Made by a program: the position numbers and the translations under genes. A DNA stretch of 64,000 bases from Pyrobaculum arsenaticum DSM 13514 (GTDB lineage Archaea; Thermoproteota; Thermoprotei; Thermoproteales; Thermoproteaceae). The DNA is taken from NCBI RefSeq assembly GCF_000016385.1, contig NC_009376.1, forward strand, positions 1,178,001-1,242,000, in the 5' to 3' direction. The notes under the pieces are model-generated. The model did not search any database, had not been told where the DNA came from, and saw only the letters and a program-made list of their open reading frames with translations. Shown one piece after another: positions 25,268 through 34,308 of the stretch; the first letter of the stretch is position 1, and every line of letters starts with the position of its first letter.

Positions 25268-26969
25268 AGACCTAGTCTGGAAACACGCCTTAGCCAACGC
25301 CGTCAGGTACGGCGGTAAGGCTGATGTAAAGGCTGTAATGGCTAAGTTAATGGCGGATGCGCCGGAGCTGAGGCAGAGGGCCAGAGAAGTAAAACAACTT
25401 GTAGAAGAAGTTGTGGCCAAGGTAAACGCCATGTCCCCGGAGGAGCAACTAAGAATTTTGAGAGAGAGGTGGCCAGATGCGCTGGAGGAGAAGAAGGCGG
25501 AGCAGAAAAGGCCGGGCATAGAGGGCTTGCCTGAACTCCCCGGCGTGAAGGACGGCGTAGTGGTGAGGTTCGCCCCTAATCCAGACTTCGTTCTGCACCT
25601 CGGCAGCGCGAGGCCGGCTATTCTCAACTACGCATATCGCCTGAAATACGGGGGGAGGTTTATCCTCAGATTTGAGGACACCGATCCGCGGACTAAGAAG
25701 CCGCTTGTCACCGAAGAGGTCAACGCCTACAATGCAATTAGGGAGGATTTGAGGTGGCTTGGAATCCGCTGGGACGAGGAATATATACAGTCGCAACGCA
25801 TGGAGGTGTACTACGACCACGCCCGGAGGTTGCTGGAGATGGGGGCCGCCTACGTGGACCTCTGCAAGGCTGATGAGTGGAGGCGGCTTAGGAACCAGGG
25901 AAAGGCGTGTCCCCACCGCGACCAGCCATCGGAGGCACAACTGGAGTTGTGGGATAAGATGCTGGAGGGGCGGTTTGGCGAGGGCGAGGCTGTGGTGAGG
26001 ATAAAGACAGACCTCGCCCACCCGGACCCCAGCGTGAGGGACTGGGTGGCCTTCCGCATTATCGACACGACAAAGACGCCGCATCCCCTCACCGGCGATA
26101 AGTACATTGTGTGGCCGACGTACAACTTCGCCGTGTCTATAGACGACCACCTAATGGGTGTGACCCATGTGCTGAGGGCGCAGGAGCACAGCGTCAACAC
26201 GGTGAAGCAGTCATATGTGTTTAAACACTTCGGCTGGGAGCAACCCGTGACGATACACTTCGGCAGGTTGAAAATAGAGGGAGCAACCCTCAGCAAGTCT
26301 AAGCTCAAGTCCATGAAGATAAGGTACGACGACCTGACTCTGCCTACTCTTGCAGGTTTGAGAAACCGTGGGATTCTGCCAGAGGCGATTTGGGACCTCA
26401 TCTTGTCAGTGGGCATAAAGCCGTCGGACTCCACAGTGGCCTTGGCCAACCTATACGCCCTAAATAGGAAGCACGTTGAGCCCATTGCCAATAGGTACAT
26501 GTTCGTCGCGGACCCCGTCAAGCTCGTCTTTGAAGCTGATAGAGAGCTTGTGGCCAAGGTACCTTATCACCCCAGCTTTAGGGAGAGAGGCGAGCGGGTC
26601 TACCGGCTTGGGCCAGGCAGGGTTGAGCTGTACGTCCAGCGGAGGGATGCGGCGGCTGGTAAGGTAATAAGGCTGATGGAGCTGGCCAACGTGGAGGTGC
26701 AGAAAATCGAGGGGGATGTCGCCTACGGCCGCCTCCACAGCCTCACCTTGGAAGAGGCAAAGAAGGCGGGGGCTCCTATAGTGCAGTGGGTATGGGACCC
26801 GGTCGAGGTTACTGTGATAAAGCCGATAGCCTTGGGGAAGAAGGCCGAAGAGAGAGGGCTGGGGGAGCGACACTTAGAAAAGGTGGAGGTTGGGGCGTAC
26901 GTCCAGTTCTTCCGGTATGGCTATTTAAAAAAGAAGGGGCCTCTGGAGTTCGTATATCTACACGATTGA
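25257..26969 (+). CDS. gltX: Glutamyl-tRNA synthetase
   Basis: Archaeal class Ib GluRS of 570 residues. A helical N-terminal region (about residues 1-95) precedes the catalytic fold with [20 protein letters not shown] (HIGH-like HLGS), RFEDTDPRT and the KMSKS-equivalent LSKSKLKS. The C-terminal anticodon domain is the beta-barrel type shared with GlnRS. It supplies Glu-tRNA, including the Glu-tRNA(Gln) that the GatDE amidotransferase (gatE at 62776-64000) converts. I use the ATG at 25257, inside the previous gene; a TTG at 25248 is an alternative. Confidence 0.95.
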
Positions 26970-27102
26970 CGTTGCATTCATACAACTCAAGAAGGCATCC
27001 TGGAGCCACTGGGCGTCGTGCAGTGCATGCTGTCGGAAACTACTTCGTTTTGCCTGTGGGTAGTAGCGATAACGTAGAAATAGTGTTGTGTATTGGCGCT
27101 TC

Positions 27103-28095
27103 ATGGTTAGGTTTCTCTCCGACGCGTTGACGCCGAAGCAGGCACGTATCGCCGCGTTGCTCAAGCTTGAGGGGGCCAAGCGCGGCGTTGAGGTGGAGAT
27201 AACGTGCCGCCACTACATGCATGTTTCAGACATACTCGACATGTACGGCGTCTCTTATAGATGTTTTGGACAATACGGCCTCACTGTATACGAAAAGCTT
27301 GTGTACGGCATCGAGAGACAGAGGGAGTTGGCCGAGGTGGCGAGGCAGGTAGACGGAATGCTGGGCTTCCCATCCCCAGACGCGGCGAGGGTGGTGTTTG
27401 GGCTGGGAAAGCCCGTGTTGGTGCTCAACGACACCCCCCACGCAACTCACGTAAATAGGCTAGTCATACCGCTTTCGGAAGCTCTCGTAGCACCCGCGGC
27501 CATCCCCGAGGAGATGTGGCGCCCCTACTGCCCCAGGAAAGTTGTCACTTTCGACGGGGTATTCGAGTATATGTGGACGTCGAGGTTTAAACCTGATGAG
27601 TCTGTGGTGAAGAGCCTCGGCTTGGAGCCAGGCGGATACGTGGTTTTTAGGCCGGAGGAGAGGTATGCGGCGTATTACAAGTGGGAATACACAGAGCTTC
27701 GCATAAAGCTGGCTAGGGCTGTGGAGGGCCTTGGTTACAATGTAGTTAACGTGCCGCGCTATCCGGACCAGGTGCTGGAGGGGGCCATCAACTTGACTAG
27801 GGCTGTGGATCACTTGCAACTGGCATACTTCTCGGCGGGGGTTATAACTGGGGGCGCCTCGATGGCCACAGAAGCTGCGCTTCTAGGCGTGCCTGCGTTG
27901 TCCTATTTCCCCCAGAGCTACTACGTAGATCGTTATCTTGCAGAGAAGGGAGCCCCGCTTTACCGGTGCGACAGCTTAGAGACTTGCCTCTCGAGTCTCA
28001 GAGAGATGTTGCGCCGCGGCAGGTCTGCGCCAGTAAGGCTTGAAGACCCCGCCGGGATTATTTTCGATGCGGCACTAAGCGCTGTTTCAAGATAA
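27103..28095 (+). CDS. DUF354 glycosyltransferase-like protein
   Basis: A 330-residue protein with a GT-B-like layout: RFLSDALTPKQARIAALL at the start and, near the C-terminus, AYFSAGVITGGASMATEAALLGVPALSYFP, split here at about residues 242-271, the nucleotide-binding region of the DUF354 family. Function unproven; surface glycan synthesis is a reasonable guess. The ATG at 27103 follows GTAGAAATAG by about 24 bases, a weak TATA match. Confidence 0.72.
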   Translation: MVRFLSDALTPKQARIAALLKLEGAKRGVEVEITCRHYMHVSDILDMYGVSYRCFGQYGLTVYEKLVYGIERQRELAEVARQVDGMLGFPSPDAARVVFGLGKPVLVLNDTPHATHVNRLVIPLSEALVAPAAIPEEMWRPYCPRKVVTFDGVFEYMWTSRFKPDESVVKSLGLEPGGYVVFRPEERYAAYYKWEYTELRIKLARAVEGLGYNVVNVPRYPDQVLEGAINLTRAVDHLQLAYFSAGVITGGASMATEAALLGVPALSYFPQSYYVDRYLAEKGAPLYRCDSLETCLSSLREMLRRGRSAPVRLEDPAGIIFDAALSAVSR

Positions 28096-28123
28096 TGTTT
28101 TTAACCACACTATTGGTTTTTCC

Positions 28124-28516
28124 ATGGATATGAGGTCGATAGCCCTATTCAAGGTGGGACGCGACTACGGGGTGACTTCTCTCGACTTAAAAATCGCCGG
28201 GTTGAAGGACACAGGCGAGAAGCCTAGCAGATATGCAAACGAGTTCGCATACATAGAGGGGGAGTTGGTTTCTGCCGTGCCCGCGCTGAGGGAGATGTAC
28301 TCCTTTGACACCATTCTGGAGGACATGTCGGGGAGGAGGTACTACGCCCGCTTCTACGCCGTGGACGGCGTAGTTTACTACGCTGTATTGATTTCGCAAA
28401 GGGGGACAGTGAGGGGATTAGTCAAACGCCTAGTGGCACAAGGCTGGAGACTCCTTTTCATGATAGAGAAGAAGGTTGTGAAGAAAAACCTCCCAAGCGA
28501 GACAGACGTTCGATAA
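28124..28516 (+). CDS. Unknown 130-residue protein
   Basis: No family recognised. It is alpha/beta with an aromatic-rich middle (RRYYARFYAVDGVVYYAV) and a basic C-terminus. ATGTTTTTAAC about 25 bases before the ATG supports leaderless expression. Its last 59 bases overlap the convergent Fap7-like kinase gene, the longest 3' overlap in the window. Confidence 0.55.
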   Translation: MDMRSIALFKVGRDYGVTSLDLKIAGLKDTGEKPSRYANEFAYIEGELVSAVPALREMYSFDTILEDMSGRRYYARFYAVDGVVYYAVLISQRGTVRGLVKRLVAQGWRLLFMIEKKVVKKNLPSETDVR

Positions 28517-29081
28517 AAGATAGGAAACCTGACCTCTCCGCGTAGTCGAGCCAATCAACCTCATCTCCGACACACTTAGCCTCTGCCACGCATCGCCTAA
28601 TTATTTCAAACGTCTCGTCAGGCGTCCGGTGCGTGACGTCGATTTGTACAGCCCAGGGCCATCTAGAGGAAGCCTCGACGTATACGACGTCTAGAATTTC
28701 GGCCCACACATTGTCAAGTATTTTTTTCGTTGGCCACTTCCTGTCTTTCAGCTCTTTATACAACACGTCTGGCGCCTTCCGCAACACCACGATGACGTCA
28801 GGATCTGGAGACAGCTCTATTATGTGCGTATCAACTACGTCCCCTGTCCCTACAGCGAGGTGCACCACCTCCTTTGCCTTCTCCATGTCGACAATTTCGT
28901 AAGTGTCGAGCTCTGGTATGTACCTCACGAATGGCGTTCCGCGAAGCGCCTCTCCGGCAGTGACGCACTTGACGCCGAGGTACGCCGCAAGTTTTCTACA
29001 TTGTGTAGTTTTTCCCACGCCCGGCGTCCCCGTGATCAGCGCCTTAGGGCGCCCCGAGCCTCCTTCCGGCCTTTGCCACAT
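28458..29081 (-). CDS. Fap7/AK6-type adenylate kinase-like NTPase
   Basis: A P-loop protein with Walker A TGTPGVGKTT (residues 18-27) and the AK6-type phrase YIPELDTYEIVD, followed by VDTHIIELSPDPDVIVVLR, which resembles human hCINAP and yeast Fap7, factors of 40S/30S maturation. Archaeal Fap7 homologues bind ribosomal protein uS11. The protein is 207 residues, with a C-terminal extension beyond the kinase core that uses the bases overlapping the convergent gene. Confidence 0.82.
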   Translation of the reverse strand: MWQRPEGGSGRPKALITGTPGVGKTTQCRKLAAYLGVKCVTAGEALRGTPFVRYIPELDTYEIVDMEKAKEVVHLAVGTGDVVDTHIIELSPDPDVIVVLRKAPDVLYKELKDRKWPTKKILDNVWAEILDVVYVEASSRWPWAVQIDVTHRTPDETFEIIRRCVAEAKCVGDEVDWLDYAERSGFLSFIERLSRLGGFSSQPSSLS

Positions 29082-29216
29082 GCCGCTGTAGGGTTAATCA
29101 GATTTAAGCCTTATATGGCTATTAGTTGCAAAGGAACTCCACAAGACGTGTCGGTGCAGTTAACCCCTTATAAATGAAGAGTTAAATTATTGTTGTGGTC
29201 ATTTTACCCACGCGTC

Positions 29217-30512
29217 TCAGGGCGCGGTGCGCCTCACATCTCGTGGGAAGGGAACGACGTCGCGTATGTGATCTGCGCCGACTATCCACATGGTAAGCCT
29301 GTCAACTCCGAGGCCGAAGCCGGAGTGGGGCACTGAGCCGTAGCGCCTGAGATCAATATACCACCAGTAATCCTGTGGGTTGAGGCCGAATCTCTTGATT
29401 TTCTCTATAAGCTCCTCTGCCTGGTAGATCCTCTCGCCGCCGCCTATTACCTCGCCGTAGCCCTCTGGGAGCAAAACATCGAAGCTTAGTGTGACCTCTG
29501 GCCTCCTTGGATTGTTCCTGTGGTAGAACGCCTTGACTTTCTCGGGGAATCCGTAGAGGACAATCGGCTTATCGAAGTCTTGTGAGAGCGCCCTCTCCTC
29601 GTCTGCGCCTATATCGTCGCCCCAACCAATCTCGAAGCCTTTCTTTTGGAGTATGTCCACAGCCTCGTCGTAGGACACTCTGTAAAACGGCGGCTTTGCC
29701 TTTTCTAGAGGTTCAATCCTCCTTCCGAGTAGACGTAGCTCTTCCTGCCTCTCGTCCAACACTTTTTCCACAACGTGGCTTATCACCCCTTCACCTACAA
29801 GTACGGCGTCTTCCATACCGGCCCAGGCAATTTCCATCTCGGCGTGCCAAAACTCTGTGAGGTGGCGGCGGGTTCTCGACGGCTCAGCCCTAAAGCTTGG
29901 GGCGATTGTATACACCTTCTCTAGTCCGTATATTAGGGCTTCTAGGTAAAACTGGGAGCTCTGTGTCAGGTAAACTATCTTGTCAAAGTACTGTACTTTG
30001 AATAGCGTGGCGCCCCCCTCCACGGCCGCGGTTATGAACATGGGTGGGTGCACCTCGTAGAAGCCGTTTTTCCTAAAGTATTCATGTATTGCACCGAAGA
30101 CTGTGTGTCTTATTTTCAAGACGGCTTGCATCTTCCTGCTTCTTATCCAGAGGTGTCTCACATCTAGTAGATACTCGCTGTCAGCCACTACAGCGTCTTC
30201 GTTTATCGGATAGGGCTCTCCCCTATATACCCAGTCCACAGACGCCACGTGCATTTCGACGCCTCCAGGAGCTCTCGGCTCTTTCACGAGAGCCCCCGTC
30301 ACCACCAGCGCCGACTCTAGGTTCAGATCCTCTAGGTCCTTGAACTTATCGCGGGGAAGGACCAGCTGGATTACCCCCGTGGAGTCGCGGAGGAGTATGA
30401 AGATCTTCTCTTTCAACACTCTTTTGCGGTGGACCCACCCCCTCAGGGTGACCTTCCCCTCTCCGCGTCGTAACGCCTCTTGTATTGGTATCGCAACTTT
30501 GTACGGCTCCAT
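29217..30512 (-). CDS. asnS: Asparaginyl-tRNA synthetase
   Basis: Class IIb synthetase of 431 residues with an N-terminal OB fold (VTLRGWVHRKRVLKEKIFIL, residues 21-40). Motif 2 is FRAEPSRTRRHLTEFWHAEM, which favours AsnRS over AspRS, and motif 3 is GFGLGVDRLTMWI. Direct charging of tRNA-Asn fits Thermoproteales, which use GatDE only for glutamine. A possible non-discriminating AspRS role is less likely. Confidence 0.88.
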   Translation of the reverse strand: MEPYKVAIPIQEALRRGEGKVTLRGWVHRKRVLKEKIFILLRDSTGVIQLVLPRDKFKDLEDLNLESALVVTGALVKEPRAPGGVEMHVASVDWVYRGEPYPINEDAVVADSEYLLDVRHLWIRSRKMQAVLKIRHTVFGAIHEYFRKNGFYEVHPPMFITAAVEGGATLFKVQYFDKIVYLTQSSQFYLEALIYGLEKVYTIAPSFRAEPSRTRRHLTEFWHAEMEIAWAGMEDAVLVGEGVISHVVEKVLDERQEELRLLGRRIEPLEKAKPPFYRVSYDEAVDILQKKGFEIGWGDDIGADEERALSQDFDKPIVLYGFPEKVKAFYHRNNPRRPEVTLSFDVLLPEGYGEVIGGGERIYQAEELIEKIKRFGLNPQDYWWYIDLRRYGSVPHSGFGLGVDRLTMWIVGADHIRDVVPFPRDVRRTAP

Positions 30513-30514
30513 CG

Positions 30515-30763
30515 CTATTCTTGTGGGACTTCTTTATATATTCCCACGACGATGCCCCCCGGGCAGTCTTGTGTCTGCTTGCCCACGTAGTCTCCCTCCT
30601 GGTACTTCCTCTTGCGTTCGGCGCCATCGCCGCACTTAATTACTGTGTAGACCTCCGCTGGTTTGGACTTTGGCCTATTAGACAAGTCTCTGTAGAACAT
30701 GTAGGTGAATAGAGCCAGGAGGGCTAGTGCTATAAAAGCTAAGACTACCAAGTCGCCGTTCAT
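30515..30763 (-). CDS. Small membrane protein
   Basis: An 82-residue protein with one N-terminal transmembrane helix (LVVLAFIALALLALFTYMFY) and a hydrophilic tail containing two cysteines (IKCGDG, QDCPGG) that could form a disulfide. It overlaps the dehydrogenase gene by four bases (ATGA) and ends two bases before asnS, so it is the middle gene of a three-gene transcript. No family recognised. Confidence 0.65.
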   Translation of the reverse strand: MNGDLVVLAFIALALLALFTYMFYRDLSNRPKSKPAEVYTVIKCGDGAERKRKYQEGDYVGKQTQDCPGGIVVGIYKEVPQE

Positions 30764-31572
30764 TTCCTCGTCTCTAAAACCCCCGCTTTGGCGTAGTCCT
30801 CCTCTCCTAGTCCCATGGCTGTTAGTATTTCATACAGGGCCTTGACGCCGCTTATGGCCACGTTTCCAGCCTCTGCCTTTCCCGCAGCTAATGAGGCGTA
30901 CCTCATATCCTTGGCGGCGTTTTTAACTGTGAACGTAGGTGCGGTTGCCCCTACAATTCTGTCCACGTAGCGCGTAGCTACTTCTTTGAACACCGTTTGC
31001 TCGAGCAGTTTTTTGAAAACGTCGTGGTCAATTCCGTACCTACGCGCAAGCGTCAGCGCCTCCCCCAGCACAGCTACTGTCGAGATCAAGAAGGAGTTGT
31101 ACGCCAGCTTGAGCGCCGCGGCCTTTGCGTTGTCCCCAACGTAGAAGAGAACGCCGAACTTTTTCAAGGCCTCCCGCAACTTTTCGTAGACGTCCTCGGA
31201 GGCACCTATTATGTATATTGCGTCTCCTCCTTCCACGTTCCTCGGGCTCCCCACGACGGGCATTGCAAAGGCTTTTTTGCCTCTCGCCGACAGCGTGTCA
31301 ATAGCCCTCTTCACTGCGTCTATTGAGTACGTCCCCGCCAGGGCTATGTAGTCGCCGCCGAGCTCCGGCGCCACGGCGAATAAGGCATCGTCGTCTGCGA
31401 CGAATACCACAACTAGGCCTCTTGCATCCGATAGTTTGGCTATGGGCGCGCCCGGCGCGTCCCTTACCTTTTCCCTAGTGCGGTTCCACCAATACACCTT
31501 AAAGCCTTGAGACGCAGCTCTCTTGGCAAAGGCAGTGCCCATGTTGCCCATCCCAACAACGGTTATCTCCAT
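30760..31572 (-). CDS. Beta-hydroxyacid dehydrogenase family protein (6PGDH/HIBADH type)
   Basis: A 270-residue NAD(P)-dependent dehydrogenase. The Rossmann motif VGMGNMGTAFAKR lies at the N-terminus. The substrate motif near residue 120 reads PVVGSPRNVEGGD. The catalytic lysine is in AAALKLAYN. NRTR after the second strand suggests NADP preference. The natural substrate is unknown; candidates include 3-hydroxyisobutyrate, tartronate semialdehyde and glyoxylate. The start lies 25 bases from the TATA element at 31593-31601. Confidence 0.82.
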   Translation of the reverse strand: MEITVVGMGNMGTAFAKRAASQGFKVYWWNRTREKVRDAPGAPIAKLSDARGLVVVFVADDDALFAVAPELGGDYIALAGTYSIDAVKRAIDTLSARGKKAFAMPVVGSPRNVEGGDAIYIIGASEDVYEKLREALKKFGVLFYVGDNAKAAALKLAYNSFLISTVAVLGEALTLARRYGIDHDVFKKLLEQTVFKEVATRYVDRIVGATAPTFTVKNAAKDMRYASLAAGKAEAGNVAISGVKALYEILTAMGLGEEDYAKAGVLETRK

Positions 31573-31592
31573 ACATGGAAAGACGGAGAGAG

Positions 31593-31601
31593 TTTATATT
31601 T
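31593..31601. promoter_or_regulatory. Shared TATA element at the midpoint of a divergent pair
   Basis: TTTATATTT (AAATATAAA on the other strand) is centred at 31597. The leftward ATG at 31572 and the rightward GTG at 31620 are 25 and 23 bases away. The 47-base gap holds no other TATA candidate. Confidence 0.65.
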
Positions 31602-31619
31602 CTGAATCCCGCGTCTTCC

Positions 31620-32651
31620 GTGCTCCTGTTGCGCACCGACCCAACTCGCCCTGACCCTTCTGTAATTAGGACTGCGGCTGGGGTGTTGAGAAATGGCGGC
31701 ATAGTGGCGGCTCCGACGGAGACAGTCTACGGCCTCTTCGCCCATGCCTATAGAGAAGATGGCTGTGCAAAGGTGTTTAAGGCCAAGGGGAGGCCCATGG
31801 ACAATCCGCTAATTGTCCACGTTGACACCGTGGAGATGGCTATGGCTGTGGCAGATATACCTAACGACGTGGCAGAGGTGTTGAGGCGCGTCTGGCCTGG
31901 CCCCATCACTGTGGTGGTGCCTTCGCGCGGCGTTGTGGCGAGGTGCGTCACTGCGGGGCTCCCTACGGTGGCGGTGAGGGCGCCGGCGCACCCAATCCCG
32001 CTTTCTATTATCAAGGAGCTGGGCGCACCTATCGCGGGGCCGAGCGCCAACAAGGCGGGCCGCCCCAGCCCCACCACGGCCGGGCATGTAGTGGAGGACC
32101 TAGACGGCGAGGTTGACGTAGTGATTGACGGAGGCCCCACCTTCTTCGGCGTTGAGTCAACTATTATAGATGTGACTAAAAGGCCTCCTGTCGTCTTAAG
32201 GCCGGGCCCCTTCACAGTGGAGGAGCTGGAAAAGCTCTTTGGCCCCGTCTCTGTGCCTCCTGTTGCGCGGGGCCTCGCGGAGGCGGACGTGGCGTTGGCA
32301 CCCGGCATGAAGTATCGCCACTATGCTCCAGACACAGTGCTTGTCATAGTGCACTTCGACTTGGCCGAGGCTGTGCAAACGCTAAGGGCCAGGGGGCTCA
32401 AAGTGGCAGTTCTCTGCGCAACTGGGAAGTGTGCCGAGGCGAATTACGTCATACAAATGGGCGACGACCTCTACGAAGTGGCTAGAAACCTCTACAAGTC
32501 GCTCAGAGACTTGGATAAACTCGGGGTAGACATCGGGGTGGTCCCCGCGATTGAGGAGAGGGGTGTGGGGCTGGCAATTATGAACAGGCTTAGAAAGGCA
32601 TCGGGGCACAGGGAGGCACTTAATAAGGAGCAGTTGTTAGCCATGTTATGA
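31620..32651 (+). CDS. L-threonylcarbamoyladenylate synthase (Sua5)
   Basis: Makes threonylcarbamoyl-AMP for the universal t6A37 tRNA modification. The YrdC core (IVAAPTETVYGLFAHAY, KGRPMDNPLIVHV, TVAVRAPAHP, GPSANKAGRPSPTTAGHV) is followed by the C-terminal Sua5 domain (PGMKYRHYAP). That makes 343 residues, the usual archaeal length. I choose the GTG at 31620. An in-frame ATG at 31575 would place the TATA element inside the coding region. The product feeds the MiaB-type enzyme encoded at 8556-9806. Confidence 0.9.
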   Translation: MLLLRTDPTRPDPSVIRTAAGVLRNGGIVAAPTETVYGLFAHAYREDGCAKVFKAKGRPMDNPLIVHVDTVEMAMAVADIPNDVAEVLRRVWPGPITVVVPSRGVVARCVTAGLPTVAVRAPAHPIPLSIIKELGAPIAGPSANKAGRPSPTTAGHVVEDLDGEVDVVIDGGPTFFGVESTIIDVTKRPPVVLRPGPFTVEELEKLFGPVSVPPVARGLAEADVALAPGMKYRHYAPDTVLVIVHFDLAEAVQTLRARGLKVAVLCATGKCAEANYVIQMGDDLYEVARNLYKSLRDLDKLGVDIGVVPAIEERGVGLAIMNRLRKASGHREALNKEQLLAML

Positions 32652-33424
32652 GCTGGATGGAGGCGTTTTTCGACGACGTGTATCTCGAGTTTATGCAGTA
32701 CTATAGGGGGGAGGAGGCGTCTAGGGCGGAGGCTGTTTTTGTGGCGAAGGCGTTGGGCGTTAGGCCTGGGGTAAGGGTGCTGGACGTTGCTTGCGGCCAT
32801 GGGCGACATATGGCGTATATGCCTAGGGATACTGTAGTGGGCGTAGACATAAACCTGGCCTACTTAAAAATAGCGAAGAAACACGGCGATGTTGTGCAGG
32901 CTGATGTGAGAAGTTTGCCTTTTAGAAGGGGTGCTTTCCACGGGGCCTACATAATGCACTCAACTTTTGGCATGTTCGGTGACGAGGTGGATATGGAGAT
33001 CTTGACGTGGTTGTCGGGCGTGGTGAAGCAGGGAGGGCGCTTGGTGGTAGATGTGGCAAATAAAGACAAGGTCGAGAGCGTATACGCCTCGCTTGGAGAT
33101 GTGTGGAATTTTTGGATCTCTGCGGGTCCTTTTAGGGTCTTGAGCACTGCTCATTACAACCCAGTAGCCTCGAGGATTAGGGAGACGAGGCTTATATACA
33201 AGGGCGGGAGGTTTCTGGGGGAGCGGGTTCTTGAGCTTAGGCTATACGGACTTGGGGAGATGAGGCTTATGTTAAGCAGTGTTGGGTTCGTCATAGAAAA
33301 TGTCTACGGCGATTTTGACGGACAGGCGTACTCCAAGAGCTCGGACCGCCTTATCGTGGTGGCGGTGAAGACGGGAGGCGTACCTAGAAGCTTGAAGCAG
33401 GCAATGGACTGGGCTGATCTATGA
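32648..33424 (+). CDS. SAM-dependent methyltransferase (class I)
   Basis: A 258-residue Rossmann methyltransferase. Motif I is VLDVACGHGRHM (residues 44-55), the acidic end of beta-2 is VGVDIN, and the post-motif segment is QADVRSLPF. The first 40 residues (FFDDVYLEFMQYYRG) resemble the ubiquinone/menaquinone-type methyltransferase group. The substrate is unknown. It overlaps sua5 by ATGA, hinting at an RNA-related role without proof. Confidence 0.8.
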   Translation: MSWMEAFFDDVYLEFMQYYRGEEASRAEAVFVAKALGVRPGVRVLDVACGHGRHMAYMPRDTVVGVDINLAYLKIAKKHGDVVQADVRSLPFRRGAFHGAYIMHSTFGMFGDEVDMEILTWLSGVVKQGGRLVVDVANKDKVESVYASLGDVWNFWISAGPFRVLSTAHYNPVASRIRETRLIYKGGRFLGERVLELRLYGLGEMRLMLSSVGFVIENVYGDFDGQAYSKSSDRLIVVAVKTGGVPRSLKQAMDWADL

Positions 33425-33453
33425 TGTTTAAATACCGAAGGCTGTAGGCAGAT

Positions 33454-34308
33454 ATGCAGATTTTATCATTTCAAAACGCCTTTGACTTGGCGATAGAGTT
33501 TGAGGGATTAGGCGCACTAGCGCAGATGGAGGAGAGAGTTTTCCCAGATGGTGAGCTGCTGGTGAGGCTACCCCCCTCGGAAAGGGACGTGGTCGTCGTG
33601 GCGAGGCTCTACCCCGGGGTGAATGAGAATTTGTTTAAACTCTTCCTTGCCCTCGACGCTCTCAACGACCTGGGCGCTGGTCGGATTGTATTGGTGTTGC
33701 CGTATCTGCCATATGCGAGACAAGACCGGAGATTCCGCCCAGGCGAGCCGATAAGCTCAAAGACTGTGCTTAGGATTCTCTCTCTTTTCAACGTCTCTGC
33801 CGTCGTGGCGGTGGACGTACACAAACAGTACGTAGCTGACTACGCGCCCCGCGTACTTTTTAGAAATGTGTATCCCGCAGAGGAGTATGCCCGCGTGTTT
33901 AAAGATGTGGACGTAGTGGTGAGTCCCGACTTCGGCTCTATCCATAGGGCTGGAGCCGTGGCCAAGGTCCTGGGCGTGTCTTACACATATTTCGAGAAGT
34001 ATAGAGATCGGGAAACCGGCGGCATAACCCTCACGCCACGGGATGCCGATTTGAGAAATGCTCACGTATTGCTTGTAGACGACATCCTCTCCACTGGAGG
34101 AACCCTTGTGGAGGCTTGCAAAGCGGCTAGGAACCTCGGCGCAACCGCCGTCTACGCAGCGGTAACCCACTGCCAATTGTTAAAAGACGCAAGGGAAAAG
34201 GTTAAGACATGCCTAGATAGGCTTGTGTGTACAGACACTATCCTTAACGAATTTGCCGAGGTGAAGGTAGGGCCACTTTTGAGAAAGGAGGTTGAGAAGC
34301 TATTATAG
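33454..34308 (+). CDS. prs: Ribose-phosphate pyrophosphokinase (PRPP synthetase)
   Basis: Supplies PRPP for nucleotide, histidine and NAD synthesis. The pyrophosphate motif VLLVDDILSTGGTL (near residues 204-217), the ribose-5-phosphate loop and LPYLPYARQDRRF with EPISSKTV mark the family. At 284 residues it is the short archaeal form. GTTTAAATAC is 24 bases before the ATG. The last six bases overlap the convergent deacetylase gene. PRPP is a substrate of the nicotinate phosphoribosyltransferase at 39819-40976. Confidence 0.93.
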   Translation: MQILSFQNAFDLAIEFEGLGALAQMEERVFPDGELLVRLPPSERDVVVVARLYPGVNENLFKLFLALDALNDLGAGRIVLVLPYLPYARQDRRFRPGEPISSKTVLRILSLFNVSAVVAVDVHKQYVADYAPRVLFRNVYPAEEYARVFKDVDVVVSPDFGSIHRAGAVAKVLGVSYTYFEKYRDRETGGITLTPRDADLRNAHVLLVDDILSTGGTLVEACKAARNLGATAVYAAVTHCQLLKDAREKVKTCLDRLVCTDTILNEFAEVKVGPLLRKEVEKLL

